DNA of 64,000 nt from JABDFW01 sp035550215 (GTDB lineage: Bacteria; Bacteroidota; Bacteroidia; Chitinophagales; Chitinophagaceae): contig DASZPM010000006.1 of NCBI GenBank assembly GCA_035550215.1, positions 160,312 to 224,311 of the forward strand, read 5' to 3'. The notes below the pieces were generated by a model. It saw only the letters and a list, made by a program, of their open reading frames with translations, was not told the origin of the DNA and did no database searches. Shown here one piece after another: positions 36,721 to 45,358 of this stretch. Numbering within the stretch: the first letter of the stretch is position 1; every line of letters starts with the position of its first letter. The position numbers were made by a program, and so were the translations under genes.

Positions 36721-37116
36721 TTGAAAAAGTATTTAGCAGTATTGGCCCTCGCGGGCGTATTTGCAGCCTGCGGCGGCGGTAGCGGCAGCGGTAGTTCAGG
36801 AGATTCAACAGCATCGTCATCATCTTCCGGCGGTGATATTACAACAAACCCCGATTACCAAAAAGGCCTGGCGCTTGTGCAGGAAAACGACTGCCTTACC
36901 TGCCATGCTATTGCAGACAAAAAAATCGGCCCCCCATATGTTGAAGTGGCAAAAAAGTATGCCGGCAACGATACTGCGGTAAACTACCTGGCCAACAAAA
37001 TAATTGCGGGCGGCAGCGGCGTTTGGGGTGCAACACCAATGACACCGCATCCTGCACTGGCATTAGATTCAGCAAAACAAATAGTAAAATATATACTGCT
37101 GCTTGATAAACAATAA
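36721..37116 (+). CDS. Lipoprotein class I cytochrome c
   Basis: A 131-residue monohaem cytochrome with a TTG start; no ATG precedes the signal. The lipobox VFAAC17 is followed by a Gly/Ser-rich tether (residues 18-38), then a single cytochrome c domain with C58-x-x-C61-H62 (ENDCLTCHAIADKKIGPPY) and the axial Met107 in GATPMTPHP. Length and fold match cytochrome c-551/552-type carriers. Lying between the isomerase and DUF1080 genes, it is a good candidate electron acceptor for the exported GMC dehydrogenases, as the cytochrome subunit is in known glucoside 3-dehydrogenases. Confidence 0.9.
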   Translation: MKKYLAVLALAGVFAACGGGSGSGSSGDSTASSSSSGGDITTNPDYQKGLALVQENDCLTCHAIADKKIGPPYVEVAKKYAGNDTAVNYLANKIIAGGSGVWGATPMTPHPALALDSAKQIVKYILLLDKQ

Positions 37117-37165
37117 GCACAGTAATATTTTTATACCTGCTGCATAGCAGCAAAAAAAGCTACAT

Positions 37166-37846
37166 ATGAAATATATCTTAATGGCAGCACTTACTGCCGG
37201 GGCGTTTGCTTTTACTACCGTTAAAAAAGATAAGGGCGATGCATGGATAAATCTTTTTGACGGTAAAACAACTACCGGCTGGCATACCTATCTTAAACCG
37301 ACAGCCGGTGCAGCATGGAAAGTTGAAAACGGCACACTTCATCTTGATCCTTCTGCAAAAGAAGGCAGGGGCGACCTGGTTACAGACGGTGAATACGAGA
37401 ATTTTGATTTGAAATACGAATGGAAAATATCTGAAGGCGGAAACAGCGGGGTGATTTTTGACGTAAAGGAAGACCCAAAGTATGAAGATACTTATATGAC
37501 AGGGCCTGAAATGCAGGTACTTGATAATGATAAGCACCCTGACGGCAAAATTCCCAAACACCGCGCCGGTAACCTGTACGATTTAATACAGGGGCCGGAT
37601 AATGTAAAGCCTGTAGGTGACTGGAATAAGGCTGAAATTATTTGCAACCATGGCAGCCTTAAATTTTATCTTAACGGCGTTAACGTGGTAACCACTACCA
37701 TGTGGGACGACAACTGGAAAAATATGGTTGCCAACAGCAAGTTTAAGCAGTGGCCGGATTTTGGCACTTTCAAAAAAGGCCATATTGCCCTGCAGGACCA
37801 CGGCAATAATGTTTGGTATAAAAACATTGCTATCAAATTACTCTAA
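37166..37846 (+). CDS. DUF1080 / 3-keto-disaccharide hydrolase family protein
   Basis: A 226-residue exported protein with a short signal (1-16, ending GAFAFT) and one jelly-roll concanavalin-like domain of the 3-keto-disaccharide hydrolase family, formerly DUF1080. Hallmarks are WINLFDGKTTTGWHTY, AWKVENGTLHLDP, GDLVTDGEYENFDLKYEWKI, GGNSGVIFDVKE, GPEMQVLDN and HIALQDHGN. Characterised relatives cleave or hydrate 3-keto-glycosides. This is the strongest single indication that the surrounding GMC, isomerase, cytochrome and dehydrogenase genes form a 3-keto-glycoside pathway. Last gene of the plus-strand run, followed by a terminator. Confidence 0.92.
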   Translation: MKYILMAALTAGAFAFTTVKKDKGDAWINLFDGKTTTGWHTYLKPTAGAAWKVENGTLHLDPSAKEGRGDLVTDGEYENFDLKYEWKISEGGNSGVIFDVKEDPKYEDTYMTGPEMQVLDNDKHPDGKIPKHRAGNLYDLIQGPDNVKPVGDWNKAEIICNHGSLKFYLNGVNVVTTTMWDDNWKNMVANSKFKQWPDFGTFKKGHIALQDHGNNVWYKNIAIKLL

Positions 37847-37872
37847 TAAAAAGAGATTGAAACAAGTAAATG

Positions 37873-37902
37873 GCTGCGTGTAAAAACGCAGCTTTTTTAT
37901 TT
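37873..37902 (+). terminator. Rho-independent terminator after DUF1080 gene
   Basis: GCTGCGT (37873-37879), a six-base loop and ACGCAGC (37886-37892) are followed by TTTTTTATTTT. It ends the plus-strand run 34343-37846 just before the convergent T9SS cargo gene. Confidence 0.88.
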
Positions 37903-37916
37903 TCACACCTGCGCGT

Positions 37917-39965
37917 TTACCTTATCAACACCGTCGTCCCTTTCAAAAAATACTTCTGCCCTGTGTCTGTATTAGTATAGCTCAGGTACCATGCATACAC
38001 GCCGCTTGCCTGCGGCACGCCGTTTATAGTACCATCCCATTTATTTGTCCAGTCTTTTGTTTCAAAAACCTGTTGCCCCCAGCGGTTATACACCCTGAAT
38101 TCGAGCTCCTTTGCTTTATATGCATTTAAAGGGTACAAGTAGTCGTTCACCCCATCGCCATTGGGTGTAAAAGCTGTCGGCACAGCTATATAACAGTTAT
38201 ATAATATCTGCAGCTCGTGGTAAGTTGTATCGTAGCAGGGCAAACTATTTTGCACAATTAACCGCACCGGGTAATATTTTGTCCTTGTTGAGAACGGGTA
38301 TTGCTGGGCAGGAGGGTTTTCAATAGTACTTGTACTTCCATTGCCAAAATACCAGTTCCATGAAGTTATTTTGCCAATGCTGCTGTCAACAAAAATGGCT
38401 TTATCATCGGGGCATAATATGGATGGCCCGTTGAACATGGCTTTAAGCTGGTTATCCAGCACAAAAGCTGTAGCGGCTGAATCTGAACAAGTACCGTTGG
38501 AAACACGCAGCGTTACACTTTTATTGCCGTAATCGGCATATATCCTCGTTACATTTTGTGTTGTATATGTTGCATTGTCGTCAAATACCCAAAGCCAGTT
38601 ATTTACACCGTTGTTGCCATTGTGGGCCAGGGCAATCGTATCGTTCTTACATCCTAATAACAACTGCGAATTAAATGCCGCCGATACAGTATCCGCTGTC
38701 GTAAACCTGAGCGTTTCACCCGCCGGTGTTTCAAGATTACATTCATCAATTAATGTGTTTCCGTCGCTGCCGGTAACCAGTGTAACCTGGTAATTGCCGG
38801 CCTGGTAGATGGGTGATGTAAGTTTCACATATATTGTGCTGGCAAATCCGTCCGCATCGCAATTGGCAAAGGCTTTTTGAATGGCGACGGGGTGAGTACC
38901 GGAGATAACAAAATCACTTCCATCCGCTGCAATTGAACTGCATTTTATTGCCTTTTGAAACACGAACTGCAGCGTATCAGGTGCGCACCCTACTGCGGTA
39001 AGGCTGTCAAAAGGCACGGGCTTGTCCGCTGAAACGCTAAAAGTCACACTGTCGCCAACAGGCACCTGGTTTAAACAAATATCCAGTAAGGTGGTTTCGT
39101 CATTACCAACCTTAGCCTTTAGTGTATAATTTCCATCCGGCAGGGCATTGCTGAGCGTTAAAACAACCGAGTCCATGTCAAAACCAGCGGCGCAGGAATT
39201 GCCGTTAACAGCAGTAACAGTCGCTAATTGGGGGCTCAACACAAAATCACTGCCATCAGCGGCCAGGCTGGAGCACTGCATTTTCTTGTTCAGCTTTACC
39301 CCAATTTTAGTACCTGCACAGTTAGCAACAGCAGACTGGAGCCTTGGGGGCACTGTGTCTGTTATGCTTGCGGTACCACCACCAAAAGAAAGGTCGTAAC
39401 CGCTTTGGTTATCCCCGGAGAAATGGCTTATCATTAAAAGATAATTATGCCCTTTTATAAGATTAGGCGCTTTACTGTATGTGGGGGGATTTGGATTGCT
39501 TTGAGGTATTGTAGCACATTCTGACAAATTTGCCGCACCGGTTGTTGTTCCGGTTTTACCCGTATTGCCAGACCAGTTGCAGGCTACAAAAATGGCGTTT
39601 ATCGTATTAACGTTGTTGCTGTAAACTACGGATGGATCCCGGCCTGTTACATCAAATATTTCCCAATCATAGTCATCTCCCGGGTTACGGGGAACAATAT
39701 TAAAAACCAGTGTACCGCTTTTAAAGCAGGTAAACTTATACCAATACGGGTTTTGGTCCTGGTAAACGGCGCCATCGCCGGTACAGCCTACCACCAAAAT
39801 ATCGTGGTTGTAACAAACCGGTACCGTATCCTGGTGAAAAACGCTGCTGCCACAAACAGGAAAGGCCGTTGCGGGCGTTTGTCCCAATTCCACGCATTGT
39901 GCACCCGCCTTAAAACCAAGGCAAAATATAAGCAGCAGGGGTATTGGTATTATTCTAAACAACAT
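37917..39965 (-). CDS. T9SS cargo protein with Ig-like repeats, PKD and CHU_C domain
   Basis: Secreted 682-residue protein. Signal peptide 1-22 (ending KAGAQ), then an N-terminal beta-sandwich (about 25-210; PYWYKFTCFKSGTLVF, NYLLMISHFSG). Two repeats with matching sequence follow at about 212-320 and 325-430 (CSSLAADGSDFVLS and CSSIAADGSDFVIS), then PKD modules (NWLWVFDDNATYTT, SWNWYFGNGSTSTIENP). It ends in the type B sorting domain (VPTAFTPNGDGVNDYLYP, YNRWGQQVF, WDGT, GVYAWYLSYTNTD). T9SS would export and process it. Probably a surface adhesin or scaffold; no catalytic motif seen. Confidence 0.88.
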   Translation of the reverse strand: MLFRIIPIPLLLIFCLGFKAGAQCVELGQTPATAFPVCGSSVFHQDTVPVCYNHDILVVGCTGDGAVYQDQNPYWYKFTCFKSGTLVFNIVPRNPGDDYDWEIFDVTGRDPSVVYSNNVNTINAIFVACNWSGNTGKTGTTTGAANLSECATIPQSNPNPPTYSKAPNLIKGHNYLLMISHFSGDNQSGYDLSFGGGTASITDTVPPRLQSAVANCAGTKIGVKLNKKMQCSSLAADGSDFVLSPQLATVTAVNGNSCAAGFDMDSVVLTLSNALPDGNYTLKAKVGNDETTLLDICLNQVPVGDSVTFSVSADKPVPFDSLTAVGCAPDTLQFVFQKAIKCSSIAADGSDFVISGTHPVAIQKAFANCDADGFASTIYVKLTSPIYQAGNYQVTLVTGSDGNTLIDECNLETPAGETLRFTTADTVSAAFNSQLLLGCKNDTIALAHNGNNGVNNWLWVFDDNATYTTQNVTRIYADYGNKSVTLRVSNGTCSDSAATAFVLDNQLKAMFNGPSILCPDDKAIFVDSSIGKITSWNWYFGNGSTSTIENPPAQQYPFSTRTKYYPVRLIVQNSLPCYDTTYHELQILYNCYIAVPTAFTPNGDGVNDYLYPLNAYKAKELEFRVYNRWGQQVFETKDWTNKWDGTINGVPQASGVYAWYLSYTNTDTGQKYFLKGTTVLIR

Positions 39966-40051
39966 ACGTTATTGACTCATAAAAATAGGCTAATGCTGCA
40001 ATCAACCTGGTTATTTTAACATTACAATCTATTAACGGGTATAAAGCGCAA

Positions 40052-40669
40052 TTATTTAAAATCCTGGATATTTAAGCGATTGGTGCAAAAATTATATTCG
40101 TTGGTGTCGTTACTGCTAACTATCACCAGCCTGTTGCCGCAATAGTTTGCCACCAGCTTGTGATACAGTTCATAGCCCGGTAAATCAAGGTTCGTGCATG
40201 GCTCGTCCAGCAATACAACAGGAACATCTGAAAAAATTGCCTGCGCCAGCTTTACCCGCTGTTTCATGCCGCTGCTGTAATACCGTATTTGTTTGTCTGC
40301 AGCTTTCTGTAAATCCACCGTTTGCAGTATAGCATCAATTGACAATCCCTTTATGAGAGGCTTAAAAGTTTGATGAAACCCCAGGAATTCCTTTGCCGTC
40401 ATTTCCTCTATCAACTCCAGGTAGGGTGCGGCAATGGCAATATGTTTATACACCGCATCGGAAGCGACTTTCGCCCCGTTTGCTGAATATTGTATGCTTC
40501 CCTCTGCCACATTTATCGCGCCCCCTATCACCTGCAAAAGGGTGCTTTTACCGCTGCCGTTAGGGCCAGTAAGGGCATAAGATTGCCCACTGGTAAAAGT
40601 GTATGTTAGTTTACGAAATACCCAGTCCCTGTTAAATCTTTTGCCCGCCCCGCTTAAAGTTATCTCCAT
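40052..40669 (-). CDS. ABC transporter ATP-binding protein
   Basis: A 205-residue stand-alone ABC ATPase. Walker A TGPNGSGKST at about 35-44, Q-loop region near AAPYLELIEEMT, signature YYSSGMKQRVKLAQA and Walker B VVLLDEPCTNLD are all present. The start at 40669 (MEITLSGAG) fits better than the ATG at 40678. There is no membrane subunit next to it. It lies after the lipid A genes, separated by an HD protein gene and a 345-bp gap. Small ATPases of this type are often found near Bacteroidota lpx genes, but the transported substrate is not known. Confidence 0.88.
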   Translation of the reverse strand: MEITLSGAGKRFNRDWVFRKLTYTFTSGQSYALTGPNGSGKSTLLQVIGGAINVAEGSIQYSANGAKVASDAVYKHIAIAAPYLELIEEMTAKEFLGFHQTFKPLIKGLSIDAILQTVDLQKAADKQIRYYSSGMKQRVKLAQAIFSDVPVVLLDEPCTNLDLPGYELYHKLVANYCGNRLVIVSSNDTNEYNFCTNRLNIQDFK

Positions 40670-41014
40670 AAAAAGCAAAATAAGTAAAAGTTTACAGTCG
40701 CAGCGATACCTTATTTGCGCATTAGTGACAGCTCACTCTCGCTATCCCAAAAATTGACGTTTGCCCGGCCAGGTATAAAAAGACCCTGCAGCTCCGGGTG
40801 AAGGAAAAAGAAGGGATAAGGGAGGAATTTAAAAACACGTAAAATATTATTTTTCAACACTTTAAGAAAAAAAATATCTTTTTTTTGAAAAAATTCATTC
40901 CTGCTTATTTCCTCAAAACTATAATGCCTTTCTATGCTATATAGGAAAAACGCTGTTATGTCCGGGGTTTTCAGAAAATTTTTTTATACTGTTAGAGACA
41001 GAAAAGCCGCCGCA
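40670..41014. other. 345-bp AT-rich intergenic gap, no gene seen
   Basis: Between the HD protein stop and the ABC ATPase start. It holds long A and T runs (40860-40895), a short GTGA-CAGC-TCAC inverted repeat near 40733 and no open frame of useful length outside the neighbours. No tRNA fold, riboswitch or clear terminator could be recognised. A promoter for the ABC ATPase is expected here. Confidence 0.5.
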
Positions 41015-41656
41015 CTACTCTTTTTCGGCAGCTTCCAGTTTTACCCTGAGTTGTTCAATGAGATAGATATGAAATTCTGTCATAAATGGGTTCCATAGCA
41101 TATATGGCCGTTTAGCTTTTACAATCTTATCAATAACCTGGTTAGGTTCTATGCCAACGAAATGCTTATACCGGCTGGCAGTGATACCGGCAGGCGTTAG
41201 GTAATCTATTATATCAGGTGTAATTTTATCAATAGCCTTGGCAAACTTTGCGGATTTGCTTGTTTTGCTTTCAACATCAGCGTACAGGGAATGGTATACC
41301 GGGTGAAGTAACTGCAAACCAGCTTCAAATTCTGCATCAGCACTGCCGGCTTTTTTGGTAAACGTCATTTCATCACCTGTAATAAGTTCGCCAATGTCGT
41401 GAATTGCAAGCATGGTAAGTGCGTCGCCAAGATTTACTTCGGGGTCGTCGATATAAGGATAAAGAGTTGTGGCAATTACCGGGATTGAGCCAACATGCTC
41501 CATCAGGCTTTCCCGAACCAATATATCGGCTGGGTTGTAGGCATAATTCTCAACCTTTTCCTTTACTATGTTTAGCAGGTAGGGTTGCGTTGTTGCCCGG
41601 CGCTCCATTGAATACCGTCTGAATAAAAACTCAATCTTTTCAAGTATTTCCTGCAT
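41015..41656 (-). CDS. HD-domain hydrolase (YfbR-like)
   Basis: A 213-residue cytoplasmic metal-dependent phosphohydrolase. The HD signature is visible as ESLMEHVGSIPVIATTLY and ALTMLAIHDIGELITGDEMTF, with the final Asp expected later in the helical domain. It resembles 5'-nucleotidase YfbR and related HD proteins. I use the ATG at 41656 (MQEILEKIEF). The frame is open to 41785 but would overlap the end of lpxA. It follows lpxA by 67 bp on the same strand, so it probably belongs to the lipid A transcript without being part of that pathway. Confidence 0.82.
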   Translation of the reverse strand: MQEILEKIEFLFRRYSMERRATTQPYLLNIVKEKVENYAYNPADILVRESLMEHVGSIPVIATTLYPYIDDPEVNLGDALTMLAIHDIGELITGDEMTFTKKAGSADAEFEAGLQLLHPVYHSLYADVESKTSKSAKFAKAIDKITPDIIDYLTPAGITASRYKHFVGIEPNQVIDKIVKAKRPYMLWNPFMTEFHIYLIEQLRVKLEAAEKE

Positions 41657-41723
41657 AATTGAAAGAGTAACAGCCTGGTACAAATTGTGCGGGGGTATTC
41701 CTGTGATATTATTTCCCGTCACA

Positions 41724-42524
41724 CTAATCGTCTTCTTCTCCTGCGCCCTTGCTGTACCGTTTAATAATGCCCCTGCCGCTTTCACGTATGAAGGTTACAA
41801 TTTCATCCCGCTCGTCTGTGGCGGGCGCTTCTTCTTCAATATATTCCAGCGCCTGGCTGATATTCATGCCCTTATTGTAAATAACGCGGTAAATATCCAG
41901 GATGTGGTTTATCTGGTCAAGGCTGAAACCGCGGCGTTTAAGGCCAACGCTGTTAACGCCGCCATAGCTTAATGGCGAACGTACTGCTTTAATATACGGT
42001 GGCACATCTTTACTTACCAGGCTGCCGCCGCCAATATAAGCGTGCTGCCCTATGTGTACAAACTGGTGAACGGCGCAAACGCCGGCAACCCATGCCCAGT
42101 CATCCATTATTACATGGCCGGCCAGTTGCGAGTTGTTGCTCATAACACAGTTGTTGCCAATAATGCAATCGTGCGCTATATGGCTGTATGCCATAATAAG
42201 GCAGTTGCTGCCTACTTTAGTTTTAAGGCGGTCTGTAGTTCCCCGGTTTATGGTAACAAACTCACGTATGGTGGTATTGTCACCAATTTCTACGTAGGTT
42301 GTTTCCCCGTTAAACTTCAAATCCTGCGGTATAGCTGAAAGCACCGCGCCGGGAAAAATCCGGCAATTTTTACCTATGCGGGCGCCTTCCATTATAGTTA
42401 CATTGCTTCCTATCCACGTGCCTTCACCAATTTCAACGTCCTGGTGAATTACAGTAAAGGGGTCAACCTTTACATTTTGTGCCAGCCTGGCATTTGGATG
42501 GATATAGGTATGTGGATGAATCAT
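41724..42524 (-). CDS. lpxA: UDP-N-acetylglucosamine acyltransferase
   Basis: First enzyme of lipid A synthesis: transfers a 3-hydroxyacyl chain from acyl carrier protein to the 3-OH of UDP-GlcNAc in the cytoplasm. The 266-residue protein has a left-handed beta-helix of hexapeptide repeats from residue 1 to about 190 (IHPHTYIHPNARLAQNVKV, IGSNVTIMEGARIGKN) and the catalytic His region YSHIAHDCIIGNNCVMSNN. The C-terminal helical domain contains SVGLKRRGFSLDQI. Length matches the family. It lies 85 bp downstream of the lpxC-fabZ fusion. Confidence 0.96.
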   Translation of the reverse strand: MIHPHTYIHPNARLAQNVKVDPFTVIHQDVEIGEGTWIGSNVTIMEGARIGKNCRIFPGAVLSAIPQDLKFNGETTYVEIGDNTTIREFVTINRGTTDRLKTKVGSNCLIMAYSHIAHDCIIGNNCVMSNNSQLAGHVIMDDWAWVAGVCAVHQFVHIGQHAYIGGGSLVSKDVPPYIKAVRSPLSYGGVNSVGLKRRGFSLDQINHILDIYRVIYNKGMNISQALEYIEEEAPATDERDEIVTFIRESGRGIIKRYSKGAGEEDD

Positions 42525-42609
42525 GTAAATGAATAGTAGTTAAAAAGTAAAGTAATGTTGTTTCAGTGCCTGCCCAAAGACCATTTAAAAATGCTTAAGT
42601 TTAATAATG

Positions 42610-44019
42610 TTAGCTTTGTTTAACAATTTGCGCAACCAGGTCAGCCTCGGTGGCCACTTTACCGCCCACGTACACAGTACCCTTCATATCACAAATACCC
42701 CTGCGTATTGGCTGGTTCAGTTCCATTTTTAAAATCATTGTGTCACCCGGCACTACCTTTTGTTTAAACTTGCAGTTATCAATTTTCAAAAAATAGGTGT
42801 CGTATTTGCCGTCCTTCATTGCATTAATACATAAAATACCCCCTGTTTGCGCCAATGCTTCAATCTGCAGCACACCCGGCATAACGGGGTTGCCGGGAAA
42901 ATGACCCTGGAAAAACCATTCATTAAACGTAACGTTTTTTATACCCACAATTCTAGTATCCGTTAGCTCAATAATCTTATCAACCAGCAAAAACGGGAAA
43001 CGGTGCGGCAAAGTTTTTTCAATGTGGTCTAACGCATACACGGGCGGCTGCGCCGGGTCATAAAACGGCACATTCTTAATAGCGTGCTTGTTCTTGCGTA
43101 TATAATGCTTAATTTTTTTGGCAAACTCAACGTTGGTGCTGTGGCCGGGGCGGTTAGCGATAATACGGGCTTTTATAGGGTAACCAATTAAAGCCAAATC
43201 GCCTACCACATCCAGCAGTTTATGCCTTGCCGGCTCATTAGGAAAGCGTAATTCAAGGTTATTCAGGTAGCCTTCGCTCTTAATTTCAATCTTTTCCCGT
43301 TTAAAAGCCTTGGCAAGCCTTGTCATTTCTTCGCCGGTAACCGGTTTGTCCACAACAACAATGGCATTATTAATATCGCCGCCTTTTATAAGGTTATTGT
43401 CCAGCAACATTTCCAGTTCATGCAAAAAGCAAAACGTACGGCAGGGAGCTATTTCAGTTTTAAAATCGCGCATCGTTTTCAGGCCGGCATGCTGGGTGCC
43501 TAAAACAGGGCTGTTAAAATCAATAAGTGTGGTTATCTGGTAATCCATGGCGGGCAGGGCAACCATTTCAACCCTTTTTGCCTCATCGTAGTGGTAAATG
43601 TTCTCATCAAGGCTGTACCAGCTTTTGGCGGCTTCCTGCTCTAAAACGCCGGCCGCTTCAATCAGTTCGGTGAAAGGTTTGCTGCTTCCGTCAATAATGG
43701 GTATTTCGGGGCCGGTCAGCTCAATCAGCACATTATCAACGCCCATCCCTACCAGGGCTGCCAAAATATGTTCAACAGTACTTATTTTCACGTCTCCAAC
43801 CTGCAGGGTGGTACCCCGGCTAACGTCTGTAACAAGGTCGCAATCAGCCTTAATTACAGGCTGGCTGGGCAGGTCAATACGCTGAAACTGTATGCCAAAA
43901 CCAGGGCTTGCCGGTTTTAAAGTCATGTCAACTAAAATGCCGGTATGTAAACCGGTGCCGCTAATGCTTACCGAAGACGCGAGTGTATGCTGTTTGTCAG
44001 GATTAAAGTTTGAATTCAT
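42610..44019 (-). CDS. lpxC: Bifunctional LpxC deacetylase / FabZ dehydratase
   Basis: A 469-residue fusion. Residues about 8-300 are the zinc deacetylase LpxC, the committed step of lipid A synthesis: KQHTLASSVSISGTGLHTG, the Zn-binding His in KISTVEHILAALVGMGVDN, IDGSSKPF, FCFLHELEML and RHKLLDVVGDLAL. Residues about 325-469 are 3-hydroxyacyl-ACP dehydratase FabZ: LPHRFPFLLVDKI and the active-site GHFPGNPVMPGVLQIEALAQ. The fusion is normal for Bacteroidota and not a frameshift. I use the ATG at 44019 (MNSNFNPDKQ); the frame is open to 44073. A palindrome lies 62-81 bp upstream. Confidence 0.96.
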   Translation of the reverse strand: MNSNFNPDKQHTLASSVSISGTGLHTGILVDMTLKPASPGFGIQFQRIDLPSQPVIKADCDLVTDVSRGTTLQVGDVKISTVEHILAALVGMGVDNVLIELTGPEIPIIDGSSKPFTELIEAAGVLEQEAAKSWYSLDENIYHYDEAKRVEMVALPAMDYQITTLIDFNSPVLGTQHAGLKTMRDFKTEIAPCRTFCFLHELEMLLDNNLIKGGDINNAIVVVDKPVTGEEMTRLAKAFKREKIEIKSEGYLNNLELRFPNEPARHKLLDVVGDLALIGYPIKARIIANRPGHSTNVEFAKKIKHYIRKNKHAIKNVPFYDPAQPPVYALDHIEKTLPHRFPFLLVDKIIELTDTRIVGIKNVTFNEWFFQGHFPGNPVMPGVLQIEALAQTGGILCINAMKDGKYDTYFLKIDNCKFKQKVVPGDTMILKMELNQPIRRGICDMKGTVYVGGKVATEADLVAQIVKQS

Positions 44020-44080
44020 GTTTTTGGTATGTGGCGGGCTACTGTACTGAATTCGACTGCAGTTGCGTCGCACACTTTGG

Positions 44081-44100
44081 GCTGAATGAAATCATTCAGC
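44081..44100. promoter_or_regulatory. 20-bp perfect palindrome upstream of lpxC-fabZ
   Basis: GCTGAATGA, a two-base centre AA, and TCATTCAGC are exact complements. It sits 62-81 bp before the lpxC ATG and just downstream of a TATTTTTG box, so it is either an operator or a 5'-UTR stem-loop. No T-run follows, so it is not a terminator for lpxD. Confidence 0.55.
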
Positions 44101-44123
44101 TAATGAGTAATCAAATTGATTGG

Positions 44124-44157
44124 CAAAAATAACAATTTTATAATTGGCTTAATGGTA
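44124..44157 (-). promoter_or_regulatory. Candidate Bacteroidota promoter for lpxC-fabZ
   Basis: On the minus strand TATTTTTG (44124-44131) matches the -7 consensus TAnnTTTG exactly. A weak -33 element (TTTA, 44154-44157) lies about 22 bases upstream. Transcription would begin near 44117, about 100 bases before the ATG. Confidence 0.45.
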
Positions 44158-44234
44158 AACGCTATTTGTAACAGTTTTATAAGAAAATATAATAAAACGC
44201 AGCCTTATATAAAAAAAATATAAATTATTGCTTC

Positions 44235-45287
44235 TTATAATATTGCTTTCTCAGCAAGCAATTGTTGTACCAGCCTCTCCAGTTCCGAAATTCTTTTTTC
44301 CATTTCTGGTAAATTACGTGTTAACGCCTGGCTGCGCAACGCGCTGGCATATTCAAAAGCCGGCGAGCCCGTTACCGCAGTGTTAGGCACCTTAATAGAT
44401 TTACTTACACCACTTTGGGCATTTATTTTACTTCCGTCCGCTATTTGAATGTGGCCTACAATGCCGGCCTGGCCGCCAATCATAACATTATTGCCAATTT
44501 TTGTACTGCCGCTAACACCTGCCTGCGCCGCAATAACGGTATTGCTGCCTACTTCAACATTGTGCGCAACCTGTATCAGGTTATCCAGCTTTGCGCCTGC
44601 CTTTATTAGGGTAGAACCCATGGTTGCCCTGTCAATAGTGGCATTAGCGCCTATTTCAACATAATCCTCTATAACAGCATTACCAATCTGCGGAACTTTT
44701 TTATAGGTATTATCTGCCTGCGGCGCATAACCAAAACCATCGCTGCCTATTACAGTACCGGCGTGTATTGAAACGTTGTTGCCAATTACACAATCGTTAT
44801 ACACCTTTACGCCGGCATATAAAATGGTGTTGTTGCCCACCTTTACATTGTTACCCAAAAAAACACCGGGAAATAACTTTACATTATCGCCAACCTGCAC
44901 ATTTTCGCCTATGTAAGTAAACGCCGCTACAAAAACATTATTACCCAGCTTTGCTGTTTCATGTATAAATACCGGTTGCTGAATGCCATTTAGCTGCTGT
45001 GTCATCATTTCCTGGTATTTATGTAACAGCGTGGCAAATGCGGTATATGCGTCAGCAACACGTATAAGCGCCGCAGGTACAGGCTGCTTAAGCTCCAGTG
45101 AATTATTGATAATTATTACCGAAGCCTGCGTGGTGTACAGGTGTTCTTCATATTTTGGGTTGGCCAAAAAAGCAATTTCCCCCGGACGGGCCTCTTCAAT
45201 TTTTCCAAATGAGCCCACTGATGCAGACGCATCTCCTTCCACTTTACCATTTATAAGCAAGGCTATTTGTGCTGCCGTAAATGTCAT
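44235..45287 (-). CDS. lpxD: UDP-3-O-(3-hydroxyacyl)glucosamine N-acyltransferase
   Basis: Third step of lipid A synthesis: adds the N-linked 3-hydroxyacyl chain from ACP to the LpxC product. The 350-residue protein has the N-terminal uridine-binding domain (residues 1-100: KIEEARPGEIAFLANPKYEE). The hexapeptide-repeat helix follows (about 105-310), with GSDGFGYAPQADNTYKKVPQ and the catalytic His in NLIQVAHNVEVGSNTVIAAQ. A C-terminal helix (EMEKRISELERLVQQLL) closes the trimer. First of the three lpx genes transcribed, downstream of the HD phosphohydrolase gene. Confidence 0.95.
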   Translation of the reverse strand: MTFTAAQIALLINGKVEGDASASVGSFGKIEEARPGEIAFLANPKYEEHLYTTQASVIIINNSLELKQPVPAALIRVADAYTAFATLLHKYQEMMTQQLNGIQQPVFIHETAKLGNNVFVAAFTYIGENVQVGDNVKLFPGVFLGNNVKVGNNTILYAGVKVYNDCVIGNNVSIHAGTVIGSDGFGYAPQADNTYKKVPQIGNAVIEDYVEIGANATIDRATMGSTLIKAGAKLDNLIQVAHNVEVGSNTVIAAQAGVSGSTKIGNNVMIGGQAGIVGHIQIADGSKINAQSGVSKSIKVPNTAVTGSPAFEYASALRSQALTRNLPEMEKRISELERLVQQLLAEKAIL

Positions 45288-45358
45288 AATCAGTCAAAAA
45301 TTTATTGTTTTGGGGGCTAAAGGCTTCCTGCCGCAATGCGGTGTTTTGGATAAAACAG

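Noticed and set aside
42610..44019. lpxC-fabZ fusion as a lost stop codon or frameshift
   Set aside because: The fused form is normal in Bacteroidota and both halves keep their active-site motifs.
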